Shown piece by piece: positions 43,653-55,498 of a stretch of 64,000 bases of DNA. Origin of the DNA: Helichrysum umbraculigerum (taxonomy: Eukaryota; Streptophyta; Magnoliopsida; Asterales; Asteraceae); the NCBI GenBank assembly GCA_949592205.1, contig CATIUR010000003.1, positions 75,544,501-75,608,500 of the forward strand, given 5' to 3'. Positions within the stretch are counted from its first letter, which is position 1. Each line of letters begins with the position of its first letter. The position numbers and the translations under genes are program-made. A model generated the notes under the pieces. That model was not told where the DNA came from. It searched no databases and saw nothing but the letters and a program-made list of their open reading frames with translations.

Positions 43653-44622
43653 CTATGAGGTATTACATATGTGAGTACCACAACCAGTGTCATATACCCA
43701 GGATTTTGAATTAGAGAAAGAATATAATTCTATGGTGAAGATACCTGAAGTTCCGGTCTGGCCGGCTTGCCTCTTCTTCTTTATCAACTCAGCAAGATAG
43801 GCAGGATAATTCCTCCTCCAGTGCCCCACTTCCTTGCAGTGGTGAAACGCCTCATCCTTAGCCAGATGCTCTTTCTTTGCTGGAGGGTTTTTCTTAGGTT
43901 TAGGGACATAAGCACCTTGCTTTCCCTTGCCCTTAGTCTTTCCCTTAGTTTGCGGTTTATTGTCTTTCTGGATCTTGCCACTTCTAATCGCAAGAACTTG
44001 TGGGGCAGCCGGTTTCTTTGGAAGATCCTTCTCATATTCAATGAGCATGGCATGGAGTTCAGCAACTGTTTTTCCCATGCTGTACATATTGTAGTTGCGC
44101 ACAAATCCCTCAAAATCCTTTGAAAAGGGAAATGAGAATCATGCCAACAACAATAGGTAGAGGATAAGCATACTGAAGTCTTTCCAATTGATCCAGATAG
44201 CTCTTCATTTTCAGAACGTGTGAGCTAATTGGTGTCCCTGCTTCATGTTTGCAAGCATGGAGCGATTGGATCAAATCGAATAGCTCAACTCCAGCTTGTT
44301 TCTCAAACATCTATCTAAGCTCTGTTATCATTTTAAGTGGGCTGTAACTTTCAAATTGCTTTTGAAGTTCGGGAGTCATGCTGCCGAGCATCAGACAAGC
44401 GACTTCATTTTGACGATCATAAAGAGCATTCCAAGCTGCTAATTCCTCAGCAGGAGCAGGAGCAGGTCCCAATGGCTGTTCAATGACGTCAGTTTTCTTC
44501 TCAACACGAAGGACAATCCTTAGTTGACGAAACCAATCATTGAAATTTCCTCCAGAAAGTTTTTCTCTTTCTAGCATTTGCCTGAAAGCCGAATAATTCG
44601 AGTTCGGTGCAGGATTTGCCAT
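43653..44622 (-). pseudogene. Element E gag and protease start
   Basis: The start MANPAPNSNYSAF opens a copia gag with EKLSGGNFNDWFRQLRIVLR. A stop at 44311 and a frameshift near 44105 break it. The zinc knuckle reads HHCKEVGHWRRNYP, where two expected Cys residues are lost. A Lys-rich basic stretch precedes it. The frame ends in the protease active site WVYDTGCGTHICN. Protease continues in other frames toward 43360. Confidence 0.9.
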
Positions 44623-45472
44623 CTACAATAGATAAAAGTTCAAATTTAATATTTTCGATAATAAATCCTTAAAGAAAATTAAATACCCAAATGCTTATAC
44701 ATATGAAGCAATTAATTTTCTTAAGTCTAGGATCCTACTTGACATACCACCATCACATCAGTTGATCTGCTAGCAATGGTGTATTCAAAAGGTAAGTGAT
44801 GATCAATAATTGCATTACAGGTGCAATTCCTAGAAATTATGGGACTTAATGTGTACTTAGTGATCAAGCAGTAAGTTTCATTAAGCATGTTTCATCCCAT
44901 CTTATGCCACGGGCTTAAGGATCTCACCACTTAACTCACTTTAAGTAGTCCAATTAAGAACTGTAAATAGTCCATCACCATCTCACGATGAGTGGCAATT
45001 TACCTTGGATACAATTCACCTACGTCTCACGCAGAGCAAAAAGCAAGTACAAGTGTTCTTACGAATTGGATGGCAAATGACTTAATTTAAATGGGTAATT
45101 AATTTGATAATTTGTATCAAATATGTACGAAGAAGCATGCACACATCTTCGTATCATAGATTTTAATAAAACTTTTCCAGTTAATGTACTTATTAACCTG
45201 CGTCAAGATGTCTAATTTAATATTCATATTAAATTAGAGATTGCACTTTTATTAAAATTGACGATTCAACATGTTTTAAACCTTTTCGGCCATTTACAAG
45301 AGAGGCCATGAAGAGGCCAGAGGAGGGGCTAGGATCTTTACATCGTTTTATCCAACCCGTCATCTTGGACACCAAGCCAAAGATACCTTTCTTATACAAG
45401 CTCCTAGTCGTGGTTTAAAACAAATTATTAACTTGCAAACCTCATTGTGGGAGAAAATTACGGTATGTGAGC
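44623..45472 (-). other. Element E 5' leader, non-coding
   Basis: AT-rich, no open frame. It lies upstream of E gag and ends abruptly at the LTR of element B. No primer-binding site was found. Confidence 0.6.
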
Positions 45473-47905
45473 TGATGCGTCACGAACGGTCGGTAAGGGA
45501 AATTACTTACCCTTTGTCGTTGCACCGGCTACTGGCGACGGGCATAAGTGGGTGTTTTAAATTTGTAATTGCGGGGCCTAATTTTTCCCTATGCTAATCC
45601 TAAAGGTGAGCAAGTGGTAGGTATGACCTAGAGTCGTTCTTCAAACCGACTGAATTGAAACTAAGGCGTGGCAGATGAGGGCTTTCAAACTAGTGAAGGG
45701 TTTGTAAAATAGTGGAGGAGTTTTGGTTTTTTCTATTAACTAACTTAGGCAAGTAAATAAATAAAAGCGAAATAAAAATGAAAGATAAAACAGATAAAAT
45801 AAAGATAGTGTTTGCTGAGATTTCGTTAATTAAGTTATGGGATGATATTTGGAGAAACTATTTTGAAAGATATTAGTTAATTATCATTCTTGAATACTTG
45901 TATGTAAACACTAGATTCCCTACTAATTAAAATCCCATTAGCATGTCACACCGGGAGCTAGGTTATGGTAACATTACAAAGTATTTAGAATAATAAGCAA
46001 AATCTTAATTATGGTTTAATAATACTTTCATATGAACGGGAACAAAATCTTAAGGTACTAGACATAACTGAATCATATAACGATTCCTCGTCATCCTAAC
46101 AGATTCGTATATTTAAAAAGTTCATTTATGACTTTAAACCAGCCCTTGCTTAAGACTACCCAATAAATCCCCTAATTATCCACAGCGTTCCTCACTTAAA
46201 GTGGTTCCACCGCTTCAAACCTTGGCCATGTCTTGTCCTACGGTAATCCCCCATGTAGCCTTGCGGTTCCATAGTTTCATACCTTTAACAAATTATATTG
46301 ACACAGATGACTGACTACCTTTTAATTAGACATCGTTAAAAAGGTGTTGTAATCACGTTTATTGGTGGAAAGGCGATAGATTAATTTGAAGTTTAAAAGT
46401 CTATTTAGAAAGGTTAATTAAACTAGGTTTCTCATTATATATATACTAGTCCGTAATATAACTACCTTCGGTCATTACACAGCTTCCACGTTTTTGTACT
46501 CCACCTAAAGTGTTTCCAATGCTATACTGCATAACAGTCGAATAGGGGCGGTCATATCACTTCGTAATATTATACTGTTTCATAGTATGACTACCTTCAG
46601 TCGTTCCTCGACTTCCATACATTTGTACTCCACCTTGAAGTGTTTCCAGTACTATATCGAGTAACAGTCGAATAGGGGCCGTCATATTATTTCCCGATAA
46701 TTAAGACCGTTTATATTTTACTACTATGATGATCCTAAGGCAACAATCAAACAAGAACATGCAATAAGATGATCAAAGCAATACTTCCGATCTTTAATAT
46801 TTAATTATAAATCATCCCATAATTAACTAACTACATCGCAAACAAACACAACAAGCGTACTACTCTCTAATCATGACAATAACTAAATCTAGCATAATCA
46901 ATATAAACGTAATTAATTAAGATAGATAAGGATTAGAAAGAACCAGGATTAAATGCGGGAGAAAGTAGACTTGAATTAATTGACACAATTCCAAGCTTAC
47001 ACCGAAGATTACAATGCATTCCGTACTTTCCTTCTATTCTAGACAAGCTCCTAAACTAGCCTAAAACTAATTTTTAGTAAGAAAATAGAAAGAAAGTATA
47101 AGCAATATCTTAAGAGAAGTATATTGTTCTAAGAATGGTGAAAGTGAAAATGAAGCCTTAGGGCCTCTATTTATAGGGGAAATCCGGCTCATTTTAGCAT
47201 CGTGAGGAGCACATTAGCAAAAGGTGGAAAATGTGGTGCACCGGGTACCAAAAAGCGCGTAAAGGTGGTGCACCGGGTACCAAAAAGCATGTAAAGGTGG
47301 TGCACCAGGTACACGCAAGGACCAAAAAGCGGAAATTGCACGGGGGGTGGGTGGCCGGCGGCTGGAGGGTGGTGGCCGGCTGCGGCTGGCACACCCCTGC
47401 CCCGGTTCGCTTTCTCTCGCTGCGTTGCTTGATTCGCGCGTATCTTTTTCGTTATGCATCCGGTTGCGTTGATTCTTTTTTTGTTGGATTCGTTTTTCGA
47501 AAATGAAGAATTTGATAAAAAGATATCCTAAAAATATGTCTCTGACCTTTAGATGTCTCGTACGAATCGTTTGAATTTTCCGGCGGGCGTAGAATCTTCA
47601 TTCTTCATCCGTTTTTGCTGATTCTTCTTCTGTTGGATTCGTATTTTGAAAACGAACATCTTGGATGAGATGGATGTTGGTGATGGGCACTTTGTCTCTA
47701 AATCTTGTTTTGATGCCTTGAATCTTCAAACGTGTGTGAAATCTTCGTTTTTCGTTCGTTTTGCTTGATTTTTTTCGTGCAACCTTGTTTTGACCTACTT
47801 GGCATATTATCATTGATTTGTGTATTATTTGAGTCTAAATGCCAAGTATTGTTCTAGAATGAGAGAGATATCAGTGGTAAAAACATGACTTTTTACGCGA
47901 TATCA
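45473..47905 (-). repeat. Element B 3' LTR (left copy)
   Basis: 2433 bp, TGATGCGTCAC to GCGATATCA. It is matched by 63452-63769. A minus-strand TATA box lies at 47165-47178, with three 32-bp repeats upstream. The polypurine tract AAGTGTGGGATACT (minus strand) abuts 47906, identical to that of element A. The target duplication cannot be checked because the far end is outside the window. Confidence 0.92.
47165..47320 (-). promoter_or_regulatory. Element B LTR promoter: TATA box with three 32-bp repeats
   Basis: CCTATAAATAGAGG on the minus strand at 47165-47178. Units starting GGTGCACCGGGTACC begin at 47236, 47268 and 47300, a 32-bp period, 60-130 bp upstream. GGTGCACC and GGTACC inside each unit are palindromes. 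Confidence 0.75.
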
Positions 47906-49458
47906 AGTATCCCACACTTAGAACTTTGGCTTGTCCTCAAGCAAACTCGAATTTCAAGCATGGTTAAAGATAAGTAGATAATGAAATATTTTAGGGCGGA
48001 ACTTTTTATTAAGGGGTTTTTGGAAAAGTAAAATACTTGTTCTTTGAAAAGGCAGGGTTGTAATCTTTAGGAGCATGCTTTTGATCTTTGATCTTGGATA
48101 CATGACTAGGCGATCCTCTCAAGGTGGTCACTCAAATCACTCAAAGTGTTTAGGGTTTCCTATTCTATTATATCAATCACTCAGAACGCCAGTTATGTAT
48201 CGTTTATCATCATAGGCTTGATCGAGAATCAAATCGTTACCTCTTAAGTGAGCGTGAAGTCGATCTAGCCACAATCATTCTAGGGGAAGTGATGTAGGGT
48301 TTTTGGAATGGAGTGTTGGTGGTATGAGAGGGGGTTGTGTTGGTTTTTCATAGGTTTTCTTTTTGGTGAAGCGGAAAGCTGAAATTTTTAAATTTTCGGG
48401 AGGATTGACGCCTTTTTTCTTTTAGGAGGAGTCTTTTTCTCCATTTGACTTTCTTTTCTTTGAATTTTCTTTGATATTTTTCTTGACGTCATATCCTTAT
48501 GGCTTCTCTTTTTCATCTTTGGAACTTCTTATGGAGTTTGAGGGATGCTTTTGAGTAGAAAAGGGATAACGTATTTATTTTTGGGTGTATAGATGGGTTT
48601 AAGAATGATGTGATTCGATATCCTATTTACTCACCAGTTCGGATTCGAAATGCATAACAGGAGCAAGTTCTGATTCTAAACGTATACATCGGCACACTCA
48701 AGAATCGAAGAAGTAAAGCATTAAAAGTGAATGCTTTATATGGCTCAAGATACCTCACGAATCGAAAGTTGGTTTATTGTGTGCCTAGTCATGCGATGCT
48801 CTTTATAGGATTACTAAACTAATCTTTCAAAGGAATTCGTATTTTATTTATCCTTCTCCCCCAAAGTAAATCATTATTTGTCTAAAATTTTCATTTTCAA
48901 CATATTTTTAACTCAATTTTGAAAATTTTGTTTACTCTTTTTTTGGAGAAGGATGGTCTAAAGAGCAGCGAGTTTGGAATCAAGCATATACCATTATCCA
49001 TTTTACAGTAGTTCAACTACTGCTATCCCACACTTAAAGGAACATCGTCCTCGATGTTATTCTAAATTCTGACTGTGGTAAAATCCCACACTTAGGATTT
49101 GAAACATCTAAGACGTATTCTTTTAGCAGTGAGAGTTGGGTTTGAATCCCACACTTAGTGATAAGCATAGTGGATATGGTATATTTATAACGAAGGAAAA
49201 AGACTGGTATAGAAGTACTCCCCGGTATTTGCAGTTTTCCTTAGTATGCGTTTGCCGAACTTCGTCTTGCTGGGTTCACTCTTGAACACGTTGGATATAC
49301 TTTCTTAACTTGATGCGTTAGGCAAAAGCTTGGTCGTATATCCAAGTGTGAAAGATAGTCGGAGACTTCATCACTTATTGTAAAGTTGCGAAAATGTAAA
49401 ACACGGGTTGCCTCCCGAGAAGCGCTCTTTTAAAGTCGAGAGCTCGACTTCTTTTCTC
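47906..49458 (-). other. Element B 3' non-coding region with PPT-like copies
   Basis: No gene. It contains three polypurine-tract-like copies at about 49025-49037, 49083-49095 and 49146-49158, in the same order and spacing style as in element A. Confidence 0.75.
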
Positions 49459-50361
49459 CTAGCTACATGGAGATGGATGCATCCATGTGATCCACTGTGT
49501 TGATGTTGTGGGCCCTAGGTTGCGGAAAGTGTGTCGAGGTGGATAGATTCTCATAAAGTGATTGATTATTGTAGTAATCAATTCGAGTGGACTATCTCTC
49601 GATGATGCCTTGTAGTTCAGAAGATGCTCTAAGGTTGTTCTCTCAAGTACTTGAAGTCCGAAGGTGATGTAGTCAACTGCTTTAGTGACAGGCCCATTAG
49701 GGTCGGTCATGGTGGTTGTATCTTTCTTAACAACCTCTCTTGGTGGTGGGTTTTGCCAGAGAGAGCATACAAACGCCAAGAATTGCATTTTTATACTTTC
49801 AAAGTTCTCGGTCTTGGGGTCTCCATTGAATCATCTGATGGATGTGCACAGGTCCTTGATTTGCCAGTGCTGATGGTCGTTGAATGGAAAGTTGGATTCT
49901 GAGAAAACTAGAGTAAGCTGACGAAGTATCTCCTTGCATCCTGAGTAGAATATGAACTTCGTTCTGGAGTTACTTTTCCGTTGTTGAATCTCCCTTAGAT
50001 GGATCGTAACAGAAGTAGCGATATCAAGTGTTGATTCATATGTAACCCTAAAGGGTACTTCACGCCTTGACTCCTCCCAAACGAGATTACTAAGTTCTTC
50101 AATCATTAACTCAATTTGTTTTTTCATATTGGAGTTGATAACCATAGATCCGCTCTCCTTGGAACTGAGGTGATCTTCTTTACTTAGCAAGTTAAGCAAT
50201 GATGTGAGGTCATTCATTATTGAAATGTCGGCACGACTGCTCGGATGTCCAGTAGTCTCTTTCATATGTGCTCTAATGGATCCTAACATCTCCCATTGTG
50301 TTGAGGTGAATGGGATATTAGATCTTTTAAGGGCATTGTAGATCCTAGTATACGTCCGTTT
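49459..50361 (-). pseudogene. Element B ORF3: homologue of element A ORF3
   Basis: The frame is the same as that of the protease upstream, separated only by the TAG at 50362-50364. It reads RIYNALKRSNIPFTSTQWEM, ADISIMNDLTSLLN, then FIFYSGCKEILRQL, and after a TGA at 49831-49833 continues to AVDYITFGLQVLERTTLEHL and HFMRIYPP. Each block has a counterpart at the same place in element A ORF3 (AVKDITWDLQHMQRVTEQHL, HFLRIYP). Acidic, probably helical, no recognised domain. The shared order and spacing argue that it was under selection in the ancestor. Confidence 0.6.
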
Positions 50362-51255
50362 CTATTGTTGACAGGATTGCAGTTCAGCAGGGGAAAGGGT
50401 AAGCAAGTTGACAACGCTGCTTATTCCTCCTATCGCTTTGTCGAATCTTTGGATGAATTCATTGAGTACTTTGGGATCTGTGATGGTTTGTGGTTGGTAA
50501 CTAGTGCGTTTGGAATATTCCTCCAGTGTTTCTCCTCTCATGGGATGGTTGTGGTTACTTCCCGCAATTTCTTCAGTAGTAAATGGATTAGTTGGCGGTA
50601 TGTTTTTTTTGTTTTCTTCTTCCATCTTTCTCATCCCAATTTCTTCTATCGTTGAGTTTTTCACTGATGGGGATGCATTTTGCATCTCTTGTCCTATTCG
50701 TCGAAGGTCAATCGGGAAATATGGCGTGATTGCCATTTCCTTACTAGATTTCCTTTCACTTATTGACTTTACAGTTTCTTCGTATTTGGCGGTCTTCATG
50801 GAGATCGTGTACATATCGGCTTGTTCTCCAGCGTTTGGATTGTCGATATGGAAAGTGATGGTTTCTCCTTGAGACTGCAAGCTAATAGTTTGTGCGAAGA
50901 CGTTGATGATTGCCTTGGCCGTATTCATGAAAGGTATTCCTAGTATGATTGGGATGTGTACATCTTCCTGCATATCCATTACTACAAAATCTGCTGGGTA
51001 AAGAAATTTATCAATCCTAACTAAAACATTTTCAGCTATTCCCCTAGGGTATTCAACTGAGTGGTCAGCAAGCTGTATGGTCATTTCGGTAGGTCGAAGA
51101 TTTTCTAATTCAAGCCTCTTGAAAAGCGAGTATGGCATAAGATTAATACTAGCTCCTAAATCGGCGAGAGAACAGATAATGCCTGAATTGTAAATGGAAC
51201 ATGGAAGAGTAAAACGTCCGGTATCTCCGAGTTTTTCTGGAATGGTATTTTTCAA
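50362..51255 (-). pseudogene. Element B aspartic protease
   Basis: 297 open codons, the best-preserved frame of B. It starts at MKNTIPEKLGDTGRFTLPCS, has the active site ADLGASINLMPYSLFKRLEL, then QLADHSVEYPRGIAENVLV, FVVMDMQEDVHIP and FMNTAKAIINVF. The arrangement is that of Athila proteases, DLGAS replacing the usual DSGA. A roughly 130-residue Ser/Glu-rich tail follows. The preceding sequence to 51366 also reads as polyprotein in another frame with stops. Confidence 0.9.
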
Positions 51256-51365
51256 GATAGCTGAACATTCCTCGTTCAGCGGGATATTGGGTACTTCGGG
51301 TACCTTATCCTTGGTTGTAAGAAGTTTTCTGAAGTACTTTTTGGAATGAAATTCAGATGCGGTAT

Positions 51366-52459
51366 CTAGGAATTTCCTATCAAGCTTCGTTGTTTAAGAC
51401 GAGCCGGAAATGGAATGTTTACTTTCCTATTTGGTGTAGACTCTAAATCCATTGTCGATGGGACAATAGGTGGTTCCTTCACCGGAGAAGAAACCGTAGG
51501 TGGGCTATGTGCTACCTGAGAGTCTTGAATATGGGAAGCCTCCTTATGGCAACTAGTTATACTATCCTGAGGTTTAGCGTTAATACGATGTGCTAATTGT
51601 CCTAAGAAGAGATCGGCTTGGTCTTGTCTAGCCGAGATTCCTTGAATGACTTGTATCAAGGTGTCGTCAAAACTAGAGGTTTGTGAGGAAGAGGGTTCCA
51701 AAGGTTGAGGTTGGTAAGTTAGTGGGCTATTCCTAGGTGGGTTAAAAGAAGGGTTAATATTGGACGGAGTTAGATGAGACTGAGGAATTTGGGCTGAGTG
51801 GTTCAGATTAGCACAATTAAGGCAGGTTTGAACTTGACAGACTTGTTGTTGTTGACTTTTCAATTCCTTGATCTCCTTGGTTAGGTCTGCCATTTGCTGA
51901 GTGAGGGTTTTGATAGCTTCATTCCCGATTGTAATAGGTGAATTCACTATTGAGGGGTGATTTTCACTGTTCCAGTCATGGTTGTGCATTGTCATTTTCT
52001 CAATAAGGCTCCAAGCTTCATTTGCCGTACAGTCTATGAAACTGCCTCGAGAGGCAGAATCAAGTAAAGGACGGTGATGTGGGAAGAGACCATTGTAGAA
52101 AATGCGCAACTGGTCTGAACGCTCAAATCGATGATTTGGACATTTCTTAAGCAATTTCTTGAAGCGTTCCTATGCATCGTAGATTGATTTATCATGGACT
52201 TGACGGAAGTTTATGATGTTGGTCCTAAACGTGGCTTGTTTTGATGGGGGGGGGAAATATTTGGCCAAAAATTTGGTTGCTAATTCTACCCAAGAGGTTA
52301 TAGAGTTAATCTCTAGTTCCTCAAACCATGTTTGTGCATGAAGAGTGAGTGAGTAGGGGAATAGGTATAGATAAACTATGTCCTGATTAACCCCAATCGG
52401 CTTAAAGGAGTTGGATAAGGAAATGAATTTGTCAAGGCGTGAGTTGGGATCATCATTTG
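51366..52459 (-). pseudogene. Element B gag, C-terminal part
   Basis: Encodes LYLFPYSLTLHAQTWFEELE, ITSWVELATKFLAKYFPP, then after a stop near 52170 FERSDQLRIFYNGLFPHHRP and AWSLIEKMTMHNHDW, a Gln-rich coil, and VCQVQTCLNCANLNH. It aligns well with element A gag. The N-terminal part lies at 63109-63265, beyond inserted element D. Confidence 0.88.
52455..52459. repeat. Left target-site duplication of element D (ATTTG)
   Basis: ATTTG before the left LTR of D, matched by 63104-63108. Confidence 0.95.
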
Positions 52460-54871
52460 TGTGACATCCGTCACTAAATGCATCATTTGTAGGTTCGTTC
52501 TCAAAAATTCATTTCGCATTCGCGATTAAATCATTCGTAACTTAAACTATATGGGAAAATTTAATTTTTCATATGGTGTTCAAATAATTCGATTAATTCA
52601 CAAATACAAGAATTGTTAATTATAAGTCAAAGTCAAATGCATTAATTACGAAACTAGGGTTTCTGGATTTCTCAGAATCGCGACGCGATTACCCAGATAT
52701 CGCGACGCGATTTGCCAGTTAAATCGCGACGCGATTATACCCAAATCACGACGCGATCCCGTGTCGGTCAGACTTGATATATATACGTATTTATAAACCC
52801 TAACTCGTATTCCACAAACCTACAGCCGTATTTGACGAACCTGGAGCGTATTGTTCAGTGTATTTTCGATTTCCAAAGTGCAATAACATAATCACATCAT
52901 TCCTCAATCGTTTTATTGATCGAGAGACTTTGTATACGCATACCTTGGTAAGATTCATGTTTTAATCTTTCGTTCTTTTCGTAATCTGGATGCATGATGA
53001 AGAAATTCTCATGCTATGATGTTTATCTACAGATTCTCAAGGATTCCATCATGCGGATTCGTATTAGTCGGTATAAAATTCTTTCCGAATCATTCGTTTC
53101 ATCATATTTCGGTTATTCGTTATTGCCGGTTATTTTCCGTTCATTATCATTGTATTCCGGGTAAATGAAATGGTTAGAACATTAATAAAATCAGTATATA
53201 TGATGTTAGGATTAAGAGTTTTGATTGTTGTTGCGGTATGGATTGGTTATATATGTGATTAGGGTTGATCTAATATAAACCCTAATCTGATCAGAAATTT
53301 TGTTCGGATTGGGAAGCTTGTAACTTGGTCAAATCACGATGGTTTTTGTTGAAAAAGGAGTCTAAACATAAGTACTTTGAGTCTTCTTTCAAATGACATC
53401 GGTTTCATGGCTAAATGTGGAGTATACGTTGGTCAAAATGATTTTACAAGATGATATGTCATTTCTGAGTTTCTTGGTTCCAAATTTCAGTTGAGTTGTC
53501 GATTTTTGAAACGTGTCTTAAACTAAGAATTTGATCTTTATATTTTGACTGGAGTGTCTTTAAAGTGTTAAGTATTTTCTTTAAAAATATGATAGTCATT
53601 TGAACCTCTAAGTATTTTAAGTAAATTAAAACTTTTGTGAAGTCAGAAAGAGTCAACAGTTTAGAGCAGATTACTTTGTTGAATTTTTAAAAATAGAAAA
53701 TCAATGTAAACGAATCTGGGAAAATTATTGAGTCTTCTAAACACATTAAAGTATCGTTGGTAAAAATTTTAGAGTCAAATGGTTTCAGTAAGTATTATTT
53801 AAAAATTTGTGAAGTGGGTCCAAATTTCTGATCACAATCTGAGTTTTCATTTAGGATTAATTCTTGAAATAATACACTAGTAGAATTGTGAGGAAACATA
53901 TTAGAAGTGTTTGGGGTGTGGAATACAATGGAATGACCTAGTTATTTCTAGGTTATGACCCATACGTATTATGACATTGTAGATTGGCGAACTGATTAGT
54001 GATTATACTTCAGGGACGATACTTGCATCAGTTTTTGAGGTGAGTTTTGCGTCCCCATTTTCTTTACTTATTTTCCGTTGTGGGAAAAGAATGCTCAAAA
54101 TGATTTCGAACTGTTTTCTTATGCTGTGTAAACTATCTGAGTTTTCTGTTTTGGACATTATGATTGAATAAGTGACATTCTGATTGTTGTGGACTGATTG
54201 CTGATTGTTGTGGACTGATTGCTGATTGTTCGGATGAGTCTTGTGTCTTCGGGACCCTGACGATACTCCATATATCTTACTAATACGGATATGATTATTG
54301 ATAGTACTATCGGACGACGGTCCCGCTCTTGTGATAGATACGTTATCCTTGAGTGAATATTATCCAGGAACGGAACGGATTGCTTATGGTAGATGAGTTG
54401 GTTATCTTATGTGCTTATTTCATATCATATGTCCTACTTACTAAATTAACACAGCAAAACTATATTCTTTGTGTATGTGTCTTATCAAACCTGCTTAACT
54501 CACCAACATACGTGTTGACGTTTTCGAGCATATCTTTTCAGGTAATTCTAGTGGACTGAAGATAGAGGACAAGAAAGCTTAGTGGACCTCTAGGTTGCAT
54601 TTAAGCTAAACTTTGAAACTATCATTTGAGGTGGAACATTTGCATTCTAATAATTTGGGAAAGGCGTGTTTTGCCTTAACATTTGATTATGGATTATGGT
54701 TTGGTTATCTTTTTCATTGTTGATATGTACATGTAGCGTGAGCTCCTATTCATGTTACTTGTATCATAACACATTGGATATTTAATTTTTCATATAGACG
54801 TCTTTATAATAATGTGTTGTGATACTATCATTGTTGTACCCCGTTGTTTCCGTTTTAGACGGGGTGTGACA
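52460..54871 (+). repeat. Element D 5' LTR
   Basis: 2412 bp, TGTGACATCC to GGGTGTGACA. A TATA box TATTTATAAA lies at 52789-52798. Four ATCGCGACGCGAT repeats lie at 52676-52757. The frames inside it (on both strands) are repeated in the other LTR and are not genes. Confidence 0.97.
52676..52798 (+). promoter_or_regulatory. Element D LTR promoter: four AATCGCGACGCGATT repeats and TATA box
   Basis: Near-palindromic 15-mers at 52676, 52699, 52722 and 52744 (the last with one change), spaced about 23 bp, end 31 bp before the TATA box at 52789. The spacing of roughly two helical turns would place all sites on one face. The copies recur in the right LTR at about 60908-60990. Confidence 0.75.
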
Positions 54872-54874
54872 GAT

Positions 54875-54887
54875 TGGTATCAGAGCC
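54875..54887 (+). other. Primer-binding site of element D (initiator tRNA-Met)
   Basis: TGGTATCAGAGCC starts a few bases after the LTR and complements the 3' end of plant initiator tRNA-Met. Confidence 0.95.
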
Positions 54888-55027
54888 ATTGTTTATAAAG
54901 ATCTAGGTGGATTAACCTAGACTATAAATAGGAACCCTCATATAGAACATGAAATAGGAAACTATCTGTGCATATTTCAACATGAAACGAATCCTTATTT
55001 TTCTAACGTTTGTTGCACAACACAGTC

Positions 55028-55498
55028 ATGTCAAATAGCAACGCACCCATCGTTATCTCATCAGCTTCCGACAACAAATCCGTGTCAACTCCGAAAGCCA
55101 CCAATGTTCCTGTTCCGTATAAACCCCTACGAAGGTCTCGTAGGATCTCGTGGATGAGACAAATGAAGAAAGCAAAACCTCAACGAATAAGAATGGTTAT
55201 AGAGGAAATCCCCTTGACTAAAGAAGAGCCAAAGAAAGAAGAAATAGAAGAGGAGGAAGAACCGATGGAAGAGGAGGAAGAACCGATGGAAGAGGAGCCA
55301 GAGGAGGACGAAGAAGAACCCCTTGAGGAGCATGAGGAAAGGAAGCTTGAAGATGCATTGTGGGCTAGAGACCCGAAACCCACGACCTCGGGAGATAGCA
55401 TCTGTAGTCGAGTGGGTCCTGAACTAGAAGTTGAATCTCCTCTTCCTCGCATACATAGGGATGAACCATTTCAAGCCAACTGCACCTGGAGCCCATGA
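55028..55498 (+). CDS. Acidic leader protein of element D (156 residues)
   Basis: Open frame from the ATG at 55028 (MSNSNAPIVISSASDNKS) to TGA at 55498, between primer site and gag. The N-terminal third is Ser-rich. A basic segment follows (PLRRSRRISWMRQMKKAKPQ), which could act as a nuclear import or nucleic-acid binding patch. Next comes a Glu-rich tract of about 45 residues with EEEEEPMEE-type repeats, then a Pro/Ser tail. No known domain. The IVISS stretch near the start resembles a SUMO-interacting core. It is intact in an otherwise intact element, so it may be expressed, but low-complexity frames can arise by chance. Confidence 0.5.
   Translation: MSNSNAPIVISSASDNKSVSTPKATNVPVPYKPLRRSRRISWMRQMKKAKPQRIRMVIEEIPLTKEEPKKEEIEEEEEPMEEEEEPMEEEPEEDEEEPLEEHEERKLEDALWARDPKPTTSGDSICSRVGPELEVESPLPRIHRDEPFQANCTWSP

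Larger units (their letters stand above)
39029..45472 (-). mobile_element. Element E: decayed Ty1/copia retrotransposon, 5' end missing
   Basis: On the minus strand: gag, protease, integrase, reverse transcriptase, RNase H, the copia order. A probable 3' LTR lies at 39029 to about 40146. No matching LTR or primer site lies between gag and 45472, where element B's LTR begins. Element B therefore probably inserted into E, and the E 5' LTR may lie beyond the window end. Confidence 0.85.

Noticed and set aside
43767..44123. 118-codon plus-strand frame
   Set aside because: It is the antisense of copia gag; no own domain.
47189..47506. Overlapping frames rich in Pro/His on both strands
   Set aside because: They are produced by the 32-bp repeats of the element B LTR.
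53459..54559. 65 and 68 codon frames, identical at 61691-62791
   Set aside because: They are inside the two LTRs of element D; identity reflects LTR duplication.
55010..55027. Six-codon upstream extension of the leader frame
   Set aside because: It begins with TTG; the first ATG is at 55028.
55127..55452. Minus-strand Ser/Phe-rich frames opposite the acidic leader frame
   Set aside because: They are the antisense of GAA/GAG-rich codons.
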